Shown: piece by piece, positions 52,922 to 61,438 of the stretch | Position numbering within the stretch: position 1 is the first letter of the stretch | Layout: each line of letters starts with the position of its first letter | Source of the DNA: CAYLLT01 sp964384465 | GTDB lineage: Bacteria; Planctomycetota; Phycisphaerae; UBA1845; PWPN01 | Reading direction: 5' to 3' | Assembly: GCA_964384465.1 (NCBI GenBank) | Contig: CAYLLT010000012.1 | Location: forward strand, 1-64,000 | DNA length: 64,000 nucleotides | Program-made: the position numbers and the translations under genes | The notes under the pieces: model-generated | What the model was told of the DNA's origin: nothing | Seen by the model: only the letters and a program-made list of their open reading frames with translations | Databases searched by the model: none

Positions 52922-53961
52922 GGCGGCACGACCTCACCAATGGGCTGCGTCGTGGGCAGCCATCCGCCGGGCAACTCGACAACGGCGACCCGGTCCGCCG
53001 CCAGATCCACGACATACAAACGCCCCGCTCTGTCAAAACACATACCCATCGGGTGTTGAAACCTGAGCGGTTCGCCTTCCTGCCCACTGGTCAGCACGCC
53101 GATCAGTCCGCCGTGCGAATCGAAAACCTGAACGACGCCCAGCGTGGAATCGCTGACGTACACGCGGTTCTTCACATCAACGACGACACCTTTCGGTCGA
53201 TAGAGCCGGCCCGCTTCGACTCCCCACTGGCCCACCTGCCCCGCCCATGTGGCATCGGCCTCTGGCCGGTGGTCCACGGGCGGGCTTGCGGCGAGCTCAG
53301 CCGAGCGGACGCCCGTGCCACAACGTAGGCGCTGAACGCGGGCGCCGATCGCCTCGGTGACGTAGACGTAACCGTCGGGCGCGATGCCGATCATGAACGG
53401 CCACTGGAATTGACCGATCGCGCGGCCGAACCGGCCCAATGACGTGAAGGTGCGGCTGGCGTTGTCGCGAACCAGCAGACGATGATGGTCGTTGTCAACG
53501 ATGCAGGTTCGCGCGAAGTCCGGCGTGATCGCGATATCGGTCGGATCGACCGGCTCGCCGTTCTCGGCTGCCGGCAAGTCAATCCGTTCCACCAGTTTTC
53601 CATCCGAGTTCAGCACAACCAGTCGATGGTGTCCGGTATCGGCCACCCAGAGCCGATCGCGATCATCGACGGCGAGCCCGACCGGCTGACTGAAGTTCTC
53701 AGCACCAGCACTGCTGATGGCAAGTTCGAACCGTCGCTCACCATTGAAACGTAGAACACGATCGTTGCTGCCATCCGCCACGAAGATTCGGCCTTTGCCG
53801 TCCGCCGCCACGTCGGTGGGCATGTGCATGGGCTGCGAGGTTGGAGCAGTCAGCGTGCCGGCGATTCTCGCCTCAATTCGCAGATTCGCGGGGAGTTTGA
53901 CCGCCGAAGTCCCTCCCGCATGAACCAGCAGTGAAGCCAGGAAAATCGCGCCTGCGATCAC
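52918..53961 (-). CDS. NHL-repeat beta-propeller, exported
   Basis: A 347-residue exported protein (signal MIAGAIFLASLLVHAGGTSA) made of about six NHL repeats, e.g. MPTDVAADGKGRIFVADGSN, QPVGLAVDDRDRLWVADTGH and RPKGVVVDVKNRVYVSDSTL. There are no haem motifs or catalytic residues. NHL propellers are common between cytochrome genes of metal-reducing bacteria; they are thought to scaffold, but this is unproven. It overlaps both neighbours by ATGA. Confidence 0.88.
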   Translation of the reverse strand: MIAGAIFLASLLVHAGGTSAVKLPANLRIEARIAGTLTAPTSQPMHMPTDVAADGKGRIFVADGSNDRVLRFNGERRFELAISSAGAENFSQPVGLAVDDRDRLWVADTGHHRLVVLNSDGKLVERIDLPAAENGEPVDPTDIAITPDFARTCIVDNDHHRLLVRDNASRTFTSLGRFGRAIGQFQWPFMIGIAPDGYVYVTEAIGARVQRLRCGTGVRSAELAASPPVDHRPEADATWAGQVGQWGVEAGRLYRPKGVVVDVKNRVYVSDSTLGVVQVFDSHGGLIGVLTSGQEGEPLRFQHPMGMCFDRAGRLYVVDLAADRVAVVELPGGWLPTTQPIGEVVPP

Positions 53962-55040
53962 TTTCTTTCCTCCAACAACTGAGGAAGATGAAATGGCCGG
54001 CCGTCGCGCATCTGCTGAATCATTCGGGCGATGGGAGTGCCGCGCAGGGCGGCGGCACGTTGCGGGCTGTAGCCGAGCGATTCAAAGTCCAGCCGCGCCG
54101 GCTCGCCGCTGTGGCAGGACAGGCAGGCCTCCGGTTTGGCCAGCACGTCGGTATGAATCTCCTTCTTGAGCGCGTCGCGCTGAGGACTGTCCGCCGGCGC
54201 GGAGAGAACTCTCGCCGCCTGGTCATGAAGCTTCTCCTCGCGCTGTCGTCTTTCGGCATCGAGTGATTCGGGAGCGATCCTGGCGCCGTACTCGCCGCGG
54301 GTATGGTTCGGCAACTCCTGATTGAGCCGAGCGAAAGCCTGCCGCCACACGGGGCTGCCCGGCTCCGATGTATCGAGCTGAATCAGGAGATACTCCAGCA
54401 AGGGATCGCCACCGGTCGCTTTTAGAGTGGATCGCAGCCCTTTGATGATGTCGGAATGCACTTCACCGGGGGATTGTTTAATGCGATCCGCCTCCAGCTC
54501 GAGCAGGCGCATCAGTTGCAGAAGTGCAGGCGGTCCGCTGCGCTCGCCCGCGCTGTCAACCCACGCGGCGGCCACCGGGTTTTGCAGCCTGGCGTCGTGG
54601 CACATGCCGCAGGTCAGAAACGTGACATGAAAATTGGCGAATGCCCGCGTCTCTTTGTGTCTGGTGTGTGGAAGTTGATTATGGCATCCAGAAGTGGCGC
54701 AGCCCTCCTGGGAAATCGTCTCCGGCCATCGGCCGGCCTGGTGATAATGGCCCGGATCACCGGGCAGTGGCTGGATCGCGGCTGTCAGGCGTTGGGCCGA
54801 CTTCAGGGGGTCCAGGCCGGCAGTTGATTTGCGGGACATGAACCGATCCGGCACGTGAACGGGCGTGAAGACCGTCCGCACCAGATAGGCGACGGCGGTA
54901 TATCCGGTCCACACCACAATCAGCAGAATGAGCAGCGCGTACGCCCGCACTGTCAGCGTCCGCGCCGCTGACAGCGCAACTCTGCTGATTGTTTTCAGCA
55001 GCGGACGGACGGAAAACGCTCGCCAGCGGTGTTTATGCAT
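53958..55040 (-). CDS. Membrane-anchored triheme c-type cytochrome
   Basis: A 360-residue protein with one N-terminal membrane helix (AYALLILLIVVWTGYTAVAY) and three haem motifs: one CX4CH (GCATSGCH) and two CxxCH (CGMCH, CLSCH). The middle is a helical region (LLQLMRLLELEADRIKQSPG) without haem motifs. It overlaps the cytochrome b gene by eight bases and may be a subunit of that quinol-oxidising complex. Confidence 0.85.
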   Translation of the reverse strand: MHKHRWRAFSVRPLLKTISRVALSAARTLTVRAYALLILLIVVWTGYTAVAYLVRTVFTPVHVPDRFMSRKSTAGLDPLKSAQRLTAAIQPLPGDPGHYHQAGRWPETISQEGCATSGCHNQLPHTRHKETRAFANFHVTFLTCGMCHDARLQNPVAAAWVDSAGERSGPPALLQLMRLLELEADRIKQSPGEVHSDIIKGLRSTLKATGGDPLLEYLLIQLDTSEPGSPVWRQAFARLNQELPNHTRGEYGARIAPESLDAERRQREEKLHDQAARVLSAPADSPQRDALKKEIHTDVLAKPEACLSCHSGEPARLDFESLGYSPQRAAALRGTPIARMIQQMRDGRPFHLPQLLEERK

Positions 55041-56889
55041 GGGGCGCCTCCACTGCCGGCGTGAGCCCCGCGCGCTCCGCGGCCTCGGCGAGCATTCGGC
55101 CGTGTGATTCCGCCATTTCGCCGGCGGTAGTGGCGCCCGTAAACATGGCCGGTGAGAGCGGGAACACCGCCGGTGAAAAAATCACGCCGATCATGTGGAT
55201 GACGCCGACGTGCAACAGTGCGAGGAATGCCTCGAAAGTGTGGACAAGGGCGGCCACGGTCAGCACGCGGCCGGTCAGGTGCTGGCTGGTCCACACGTTG
55301 GCCCACATGAGCAGACCGGTGGCGCCGAGCAGCAGCGTGCCCCAGAACACACCGAAGTATTCGAATTTCTCCTTGAGGCTGAATCGCCCGGCGGCCGGAC
55401 GCGTGCGGCGGAGAAATAGAAGGTATGCCAGGAGTTCTTTGAGATGCTTGAGGTCCTCTCTGTTCGTGACCATCGGCAGGCCGAAGATGATCTGCATCCA
55501 GCCCTTGCGTGTTCGCCGCTGCTGGCGCCATGCTGAGACGGTGATGTAGACGACATGATAGATGAACCCCGCGATGAGCAGCGCGCCGCTCCAGCGGTGA
55601 ATCAGGCGCGTCCCGCTGAGACCGCCTAGAGAATCGACCAGCCAGCGGGCCCATTGCCGGTCGGCGAACTTGATGGGAAAGCCCGTCACCACCAGTGCAG
55701 TGAAGGACACAGCCAGGATCCAATGCTGAATCCTTTGATGCAGCGTAAACCGCCGCAGGGCCCGACGGCCCTGAGGTTCGGCCTGGAGCTGCCTGGCGAT
55801 GCTGCGGAGCTGGTGATGATTCGGATCGTGACGGCCGACCACGATCTGGAGCATCTCCAGCGTCTGCAACAGCACGGATGGGCCGAAAGTGAACAGGATG
55901 AGTAGGACAAAGAGTGACGCGATGAAATATTCGACACCCCGCCCGGCGGACAGTTCCAGATGAACGGCGGCGGTGCTGACCGCATGGCCGGCCGTTGGAT
56001 GGCACGCGGCGCTGCGGCACGTGTCCGGCAGATGTGCCGGACTGGTTGGGGACTCCGTCTGCGTATGCGCCTGCATCACATGAATGTTCTGCATCTCGCC
56101 AACGTGACAATCGAGACAGCCGGCGGTGGCCTCGCTGCCGAGTTGCATGGCCTTGCCGTGGAAGCTGGCCAGATAGCTGGCCGTCGTATCGGGGAGTCGA
56201 TAAGCCTGCTGAATGGCGGGGTCGCTGTGACACAGCGCGCAGACGCGCACGACGTCGGCTTTGGTCCGGGCCGGCCGCGTGCGCGCATTGACGTGCCGGA
56301 AGGCGAACCGCGCATCCATCGGAATCGGCAACTGCTCGGTGTGACACACCTCACACCGGGCGACCGGCGCCTCGCGCTGGGCCCAAGTTTCTTCGGCCTG
56401 ACGAAACACGGGCTCGTCGTGGCAGAGTAGGCAGCGCGATTGACCCGCCCGCAGCGGCTCACCGAGCAGGCCGTTCGACTTGTTCAACACCTCTGCCGTG
56501 TGCACCGAGCCTTCGAGCATCTTGGCAATGGATTCGTGCGAGAAGGACACCTCCAGCCGGGCGGTCGGTGAGAGGTGACAGGTGGTCGTGCAGTTGACCG
56601 GGCTGACCGCCTGATGCGGAATGACGCTGACCTCCGCGCGCGCATGGCAGTCCGTGCAGCGCAGCCGGGCGTGTGGGCCGAGCGCGCGGTCGTAGTAATT
56701 CGGGTCCACGTGATAGGAATGGACGCTCTTGCCGTCATCACTGACGCGGGCCAGCCCGCGATAACGGTGACAGCTCAGACAGTTCTCGGGATCGGCGGCG
56801 CGGGCGGGTTGATTGGCAGCTTGTAATAATGCCAGAGCAACGCCGATTGCGAGAAGACGATGGGCCACAGATGAGTACCTATTTGCCAT
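55033..56889 (-). CDS. Multiheme cytochrome c fused to a b-type cytochrome (CbcL-like quinol oxidoreductase)
   Basis: A 618-residue fusion. After a signal peptide (LLAIGVALALLQAANQPARA) come eight haem motifs: six CxxCH, one CX3CH (CTTTCH) and one CX4CH (CRSAACH). The C-terminal part is a FdnI/HydC-type cytochrome b with several membrane spans (EYFIASLFVLLILFTFGPSV; LILAV-type span at IQHWILAVSFTALVVTGFPI). Its His ligands lie in LHQRIQHW, LIHRWSGALLIAGFIYHVVY and LLHVGVIH. The order c then b matches Geobacter CbcL, an inner-membrane quinol oxidase used for extracellular electron transfer. The ATG at 56889 overlaps the previous gene. Confidence 0.88.
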   Translation of the reverse strand: MANRYSSVAHRLLAIGVALALLQAANQPARAADPENCLSCHRYRGLARVSDDGKSVHSYHVDPNYYDRALGPHARLRCTDCHARAEVSVIPHQAVSPVNCTTTCHLSPTARLEVSFSHESIAKMLEGSVHTAEVLNKSNGLLGEPLRAGQSRCLLCHDEPVFRQAEETWAQREAPVARCEVCHTEQLPIPMDARFAFRHVNARTRPARTKADVVRVCALCHSDPAIQQAYRLPDTTASYLASFHGKAMQLGSEATAGCLDCHVGEMQNIHVMQAHTQTESPTSPAHLPDTCRSAACHPTAGHAVSTAAVHLELSAGRGVEYFIASLFVLLILFTFGPSVLLQTLEMLQIVVGRHDPNHHQLRSIARQLQAEPQGRRALRRFTLHQRIQHWILAVSFTALVVTGFPIKFADRQWARWLVDSLGGLSGTRLIHRWSGALLIAGFIYHVVYITVSAWRQQRRTRKGWMQIIFGLPMVTNREDLKHLKELLAYLLFLRRTRPAAGRFSLKEKFEYFGVFWGTLLLGATGLLMWANVWTSQHLTGRVLTVAALVHTFEAFLALLHVGVIHMIGVIFSPAVFPLSPAMFTGATTAGEMAESHGRMLAEAAERAGLTPAVEAPHA

Positions 56890-57922
56890 GGCACTGCCCA
56901 CAAAGCTGCTTGCCGAACCCGCGGAGCGGTCGGCCGCCCGCTGTTTTATCAAACCCAATGCCGCCGAGGTCCAGCAGGCTGCCGGCGGGGAAGATGCCCC
57001 GCTCGTGCGGATTGTGGCACGTGGAGCAAACGACGATTTCACCGCCGAGCAGGGGCAGGTGCCGCGGCTCGGCGCTCTCCTCCAGCGCTTTCTGCACAGC
57101 GGCGGCATCAACCACTGCGCCGGCCGGCGCTCGTTCCGCGGCAACCATCTGCGCTTTGATTTCCGGCGGGACCTTCGCTCCGATGTGCCCCGGCTCGAAG
57201 AAATCGACGTGCTGATTGTGACAACTGAGGCACAGCGTGATGGTATCCCGCTTCAAAGCCGCATCGCCCGTCCTGTTTTCGCCGTCGTCGGCCTTCAGCG
57301 GTTTCTGATGACAAAAAAGACAACTCTGCTCGTTCACCGACCCGTCAGGCGTCCGCATGTGATGGGGATTCAACTTCTCGTGGCGACTCGCATCGGAATG
57401 GCATAGCGCACAGAATGCGAGCATTTCCTGCGGCTGCGGGCCGCGTAAAAAATCCGAATTGTCCCTGGGCCGTCGAATGTTTTTGCCGGCCGTTCCGCGT
57501 CCGGCATGTCCCGCCGTGATTCGCATGTCGTGACAGGTGAGGCAGGCGAGCTTGCCGTCGGTGGTCGGCCAGCCGGGCGGCACAGTCACCTTCGAAGTGG
57601 CGATCACACGGCCCACCGGGTGTTTCTCCTGTGCGGCCGATCTGCCGTTGTGACATTGAACGCACAATACATCGACATGCGCGGATTCGATCGGCCGCGC
57701 CTTGTTCGCCGTCATTTCGTGGCAGCGTTGGCATTCCGTGGCCGACCAATGGGGATTCACGGCCGGAGTTTTATCGATTTGCGCCGGGCGCGTGGAAGGA
57801 CGCGTCGCTGCCGGCCGCGTGGCGGGGGCGGCTTGAGGATAGACCCGTGGTACCCACACGAGCGCAGCGCTGATGGCCGTGAGAGATACAAGCAACAATA
57901 GCGCATTTCTCTCAGCCGCCAT
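56879..57922 (-). CDS. Octaheme c-type cytochrome, exported
   Basis: A 347-residue protein with an N-terminal signal or anchor (LLLLVSLTAISAALVWVP), a Pro/Thr-rich linker and eight CxxCH motifs (CQRCH, CVQCH, CLTCH, CALCH, CLFCH, CLSCH, CSTCH, CGQCH). The last motif is six bases from the stop. It is probably a periplasmic carrier between the CbcL-like protein and the outer membrane. It overlaps both neighbouring genes by about ten bases. Confidence 0.88.
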   Translation of the reverse strand: MAAERNALLLLVSLTAISAALVWVPRVYPQAAPATRPAATRPSTRPAQIDKTPAVNPHWSATECQRCHEMTANKARPIESAHVDVLCVQCHNGRSAAQEKHPVGRVIATSKVTVPPGWPTTDGKLACLTCHDMRITAGHAGRGTAGKNIRRPRDNSDFLRGPQPQEMLAFCALCHSDASRHEKLNPHHMRTPDGSVNEQSCLFCHQKPLKADDGENRTGDAALKRDTITLCLSCHNQHVDFFEPGHIGAKVPPEIKAQMVAAERAPAGAVVDAAAVQKALEESAEPRHLPLLGGEIVVCSTCHNPHERGIFPAGSLLDLGGIGFDKTAGGRPLRGFGKQLCGQCHGK

Positions 57923-59021
57923 GCACGATTTCCTTCCGCGTAGCCACCACGCCCAACAATATCAGTGGAACGCCGCCCAACGAATCAGAAACGACGACGT
58001 ACTCGTCGGCTTCGGAACGATCCTCGCCGGCGGTCTCCAGTCCGGCGATGGAGTCGCGATGCACGGCGACGATCCCGGCCGGCAGCGTGAACCCCGGCCA
58101 ACCGGGTGGGCTTTCGTGTATCTCAGTCAGGAACGAACCGTCGGAGCGAAATACCAGCACGGACTGCCGGCCCGCGTCGGTCACCAGCACCAGCCCGCAC
58201 GTGCAGCAGATCTGTTTCGGCCGCACGAACTCGCCGCGGCCGCGTCCCGGCCGGCCGATCGGCGGCAGCCATTTGCCATCCGGCCCGAAGCGCAGCACCA
58301 TCGCCTGCACCGCATCGACGATGTGAACGACACCATCGCTGTTGACGTCGATCCCCGTCGGCGCGATCAGTTGCGACTGATCCGGCCGCGGTTTTAGCGG
58401 ATCGAGCCAGGTGCGCCGCGTCAGATCGAAGCCGTCAATCTGATGGTCCCCGATGTTGCCGACGTAAAGAATACCTTTCGAGATGTGGACGGCGGCGGGG
58501 CGGAACGCGGGCGCAGCGTCGTGGGACGGCTTCAGCTCTTCGAGGAATTTTTTACGATCCGTGCCGTACACCAGCACGGATCGGTACGTCGTATCGGCAA
58601 CGAAGACGAGGCCCGCGGTATCGACGCACACATCCACCGGGCAGCGCGGCGGATGCGCCGGGTCCGACCAGAGCATGCTCTGGCCGTTACTGAGGTTGAT
58701 CGAGACAACATCGGGCCGGCCCTGGTCGCACACCAGCAGCAGATTGCGGAGCTGAGTCATGCCCTGCGGATTTCGCAGCGCCGTCTTGCCGTAATCATTG
58801 GGGCCGTACAGGAATTGCTCGAGCAGCGGCGTGCGGTCGTAGCGCGGCAGCAGTTCGGAAAGGCTGCCGTAGACCAGCACGCGCGGCAGCATCTGCGGCG
58901 CGGGGAAGGCGATGGGTTCCATTCGCATGCGAGCGCCGCCGCCGGTCTCGCACCCGGCGATCGCGGGTAGACTCGCCAGCAGTGCCACTGCTCTCAAGCA
59001 GTGGCACGCCCGCGGTTTCAT
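57912..59021 (-). CDS. NHL-repeat beta-propeller lipoprotein
   Basis: A 369-residue lipoprotein (AVALLASLPAIAGC) with NHL repeats, for example RNPQGMTQLRNLLLVCDQGR, CPVDVCVDTAGLVFVADTTY and APTGIDVNSDGVVHIVDAVQ. There are no CxxCH motifs. The ATG at 59021 overlaps the stop of the tetraheme gene by four bases. Like the other two propellers it is interleaved with cytochromes, suggesting a structural part of the same complex. Confidence 0.87.
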   Translation of the reverse strand: MKPRACHCLRAVALLASLPAIAGCETGGGARMRMEPIAFPAPQMLPRVLVYGSLSELLPRYDRTPLLEQFLYGPNDYGKTALRNPQGMTQLRNLLLVCDQGRPDVVSINLSNGQSMLWSDPAHPPRCPVDVCVDTAGLVFVADTTYRSVLVYGTDRKKFLEELKPSHDAAPAFRPAAVHISKGILYVGNIGDHQIDGFDLTRRTWLDPLKPRPDQSQLIAPTGIDVNSDGVVHIVDAVQAMVLRFGPDGKWLPPIGRPGRGRGEFVRPKQICCTCGLVLVTDAGRQSVLVFRSDGSFLTEIHESPPGWPGFTLPAGIVAVHRDSIAGLETAGEDRSEADEYVVVSDSLGGVPLILLGVVATRKEIVHGG

Positions 59022-59662
59022 TTGATATGACACGTCAGACACAGTGCACTTCGCCTGTTGGAAACCGTGAGCATGCCCGGCAGGCCGGTCAAATTGTGCG
59101 GATCGTGGCAGGAGATGCACTCGATCCGGCCTTCGGGCAGCCGCAGCTTCCTGCCCACAAAACTTTCCGGGTGATATTCGCGCCGATCGCCCGGATACGG
59201 AACGCCGATCGGGTGATCGCGCCACACGAACCCGTCCGGCACAGTGAACCCCTCGCGCACGCCGGCCAGCATGGCGTGCGATGAACCGATGGCGGACGTC
59301 GCCACCGTGCCGTCATGGCAGCCGAGGCAGATCAGACTCGTCGGCCCCGGCGTGTATCGTCCGGGCACAAAAACCTTACGTTGACCGCCGATGCGAAACA
59401 TTTCGACCGCCGGTTGCGTGCTCGGCCGACTCGTCGGTCGGACCGCCTGCACATGGGGGATATGACAGGCGTTACAGGCGGTGCCCGCGCGGCCGATCAG
59501 GTCGGTGAAATCATGCGGGCTGCCGACGACACCGCGGTGGTACGCCGGCCAACCGCTCTCGGTCGCCGGTGTCTGTGGAGCATCCCTTTCGCGCGGAGCG
59601 GGAGCCCGCAGCGGCGGGCTCGCCAGTAATGCCAGAACGCCGGTAATCATCAACATCCGCAT
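59018..59662 (-). CDS. Small tetraheme c-type cytochrome, exported
   Basis: A 214-residue exported protein (signal MLMITGVLALLASPPLRAPA) with four CxxCH motifs (CNACH, CLGCH, CISCH, CLTCH). GVVGSPHDFTDLIGR before the first haem matches VVGSPHDLSV at the start of the 12-haem protein next door, so the two share an ancestral module. The last haem motif is two residues from the stop. It lies nine bases after the 12-haem gene. Confidence 0.87.
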   Translation of the reverse strand: MRMLMITGVLALLASPPLRAPAPRERDAPQTPATESGWPAYHRGVVGSPHDFTDLIGRAGTACNACHIPHVQAVRPTSRPSTQPAVEMFRIGGQRKVFVPGRYTPGPTSLICLGCHDGTVATSAIGSSHAMLAGVREGFTVPDGFVWRDHPIGVPYPGDRREYHPESFVGRKLRLPEGRIECISCHDPHNLTGLPGMLTVSNRRSALCLTCHIK

Positions 59663-59671
59663 CGCGACCCT

Positions 59672-61438
59672 CTACCTGCCGTATTGGAAATTCACGTGCA
59701 CCACGCCGTGGCAGGTCAGCGTACAACTGCCGCGGTAATGGCCCATGTCCTGGAATTCGATTCGGCCGCCGAGACCGCCCGACGCCGGTTGGACGATCGC
59801 GCGGTCGAAATTGATCAAGTTGCTGTGATTCGTGCTGTTGCCCTGCGTGCGGCTGATACCGTGCGCGTCGTGGCAGGCGGAGCACGAAGCACGGCCGCGG
59901 ACAATGTGCTCGCTGTGCAGCGGGAAGCTCTGATCGCTCAGAATGCTCTGCCGATCGTGGCAGCGATAGCACAGCGCGTACGAGCGCGGGCTTTCCAGCG
60001 TGAAATCGCTGGTCGTGTAGTTGTCGATGAGTAGTGGAGCGTAAATCGAACCGTGCGGCCCGCGGGCGCCGCTGCCCAGCGTGACCCCGCCGATCACCGG
60101 ATCGCGCCCGGCTTCATCGGAGTTGTGACAGTTGGTGCAGCGTATCATCGACCCGACGCGCCAGGGCGATTTGAGGCTCACCACGTCGGGATTGTTGCGC
60201 GGACCGATGATGGGATGATACGACGGATTGCTGGTCTGAAACTCAAGCCGCGTGTTGGTCTGAATGACCTGGCGGATGATATAGCCCACGCGCGGCCGCG
60301 TCAGTTCGTCGGCGTGACATTTGAAGCATATCTCATATTCAAAATGAGCGCGTTCGACTTTCCGCCCGACGCGGTCGATCCCGGATACGAACAACTCGCT
60401 GCTGTCAATCAGGCCGAAGGTGGGGCGGTTGACGGTCTTGATGATGTCCGGCGCGACCGCGTGCGGGTTATGACAGTCCACACACTCGACATGCCGTGGC
60501 ATGGTGCGCGGATCCTCGCGCGGATCGTGCCGCCCGGTGAATAACCAGACCCGATGCGCGCTCGGCTTGCGGACCTGACTCGAAATGTTGCTTCGGGCCA
60601 CGCTGCCGTTGTGACAATCCAGGCAGTTGTCCTCCTCGCGGCGAAAGCGAAGCAGGCGCTTGCGGCCCTCCGCACCGTGAATTTTGTGGCAACTGGTGCA
60701 GCCGTTGTCGGCGACGGAGTGAAACGGCAACGGCTCGCGCGGATCGACGCTGCGCCCGGCCACGCGGGCCTCGCTGTGGGCGTGGGCGGAAATCCTCCAG
60801 CCGTTCATCTCATGGCATGACAGGCAGATCGTCGAGCGCACCTGCGGCTCGCGGAGGAAATCGCCGAGGCGGTTGTTGTGCGGATCGTGGCAGGTCGTGC
60901 AGTGGACTTCGTTGTGCCGGCCGAGCGGCAGATCTTTCGAGATGAGGTCCGGGTTCTTGAGTTGTGGGTCGCGGGCGGCCAGCGCACGGTCATATCGGAA
61001 TCCGATGGGATGATCGTCGGACAGATCCTGCGTCAGGTCGCTCGGCCCCGGTGGGATCGTGCGCTGGCTCATCAGAATGGGATCGTTCGGCGGACGGCTG
61101 GCGACCAGACCCAGAGCCAGGGCGCCGTCGTGACAGCTCAGACACATTTTCGAGGGCCCGCTCGGCTGATCGATGCGGGCATCCGTCGTGGAACTCTGAT
61201 AAATGCGATAGTGCGTCGGCGGCATGGTGCGATTCCACAACGGGCGCTGGCCGGTCGCGTTATGCGGGGCATGGCAGAAGATGCACACCTGCTCTTCGTC
61301 GAAGGCGTGGATGCGTCCTGGGCCGGTAACGCTCAAGTCATGCGGCGAGCCGACGACGCTCCGCTGGGCGTGGGCGGTCCGCCCGGCGAGGGCCGCCAGC
61401 ACGGATAGAGTTAAATAGTGGTATGCCCCTGGCTTCAT
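59672..61438 (-). CDS. 12-haem c-type cytochrome, exported
   Basis: A 588-residue exported protein (signal LTLSVLAALAGRTAHA). It has eleven CxxCH motifs (CIFCHAPHN, CLSCHDG, CTTCHDPHN and others) and one CX3CH (CTLTCH). The paired-CxxCH style and RSVVGSPHDLSV opening are typical of outer-membrane or extracellular cytochromes of metal reducers. It overlaps the upstream NHL gene by ATGA. Together with the beta-barrel two genes upstream it is the best candidate for the cytochrome inside or outside the porin. Confidence 0.88.
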   Translation of the reverse strand: MKPGAYHYLTLSVLAALAGRTAHAQRSVVGSPHDLSVTGPGRIHAFDEEQVCIFCHAPHNATGQRPLWNRTMPPTHYRIYQSSTTDARIDQPSGPSKMCLSCHDGALALGLVASRPPNDPILMSQRTIPPGPSDLTQDLSDDHPIGFRYDRALAARDPQLKNPDLISKDLPLGRHNEVHCTTCHDPHNNRLGDFLREPQVRSTICLSCHEMNGWRISAHAHSEARVAGRSVDPREPLPFHSVADNGCTSCHKIHGAEGRKRLLRFRREEDNCLDCHNGSVARSNISSQVRKPSAHRVWLFTGRHDPREDPRTMPRHVECVDCHNPHAVAPDIIKTVNRPTFGLIDSSELFVSGIDRVGRKVERAHFEYEICFKCHADELTRPRVGYIIRQVIQTNTRLEFQTSNPSYHPIIGPRNNPDVVSLKSPWRVGSMIRCTNCHNSDEAGRDPVIGGVTLGSGARGPHGSIYAPLLIDNYTTSDFTLESPRSYALCYRCHDRQSILSDQSFPLHSEHIVRGRASCSACHDAHGISRTQGNSTNHSNLINFDRAIVQPASGGLGGRIEFQDMGHYRGSCTLTCHGVVHVNFQYGR

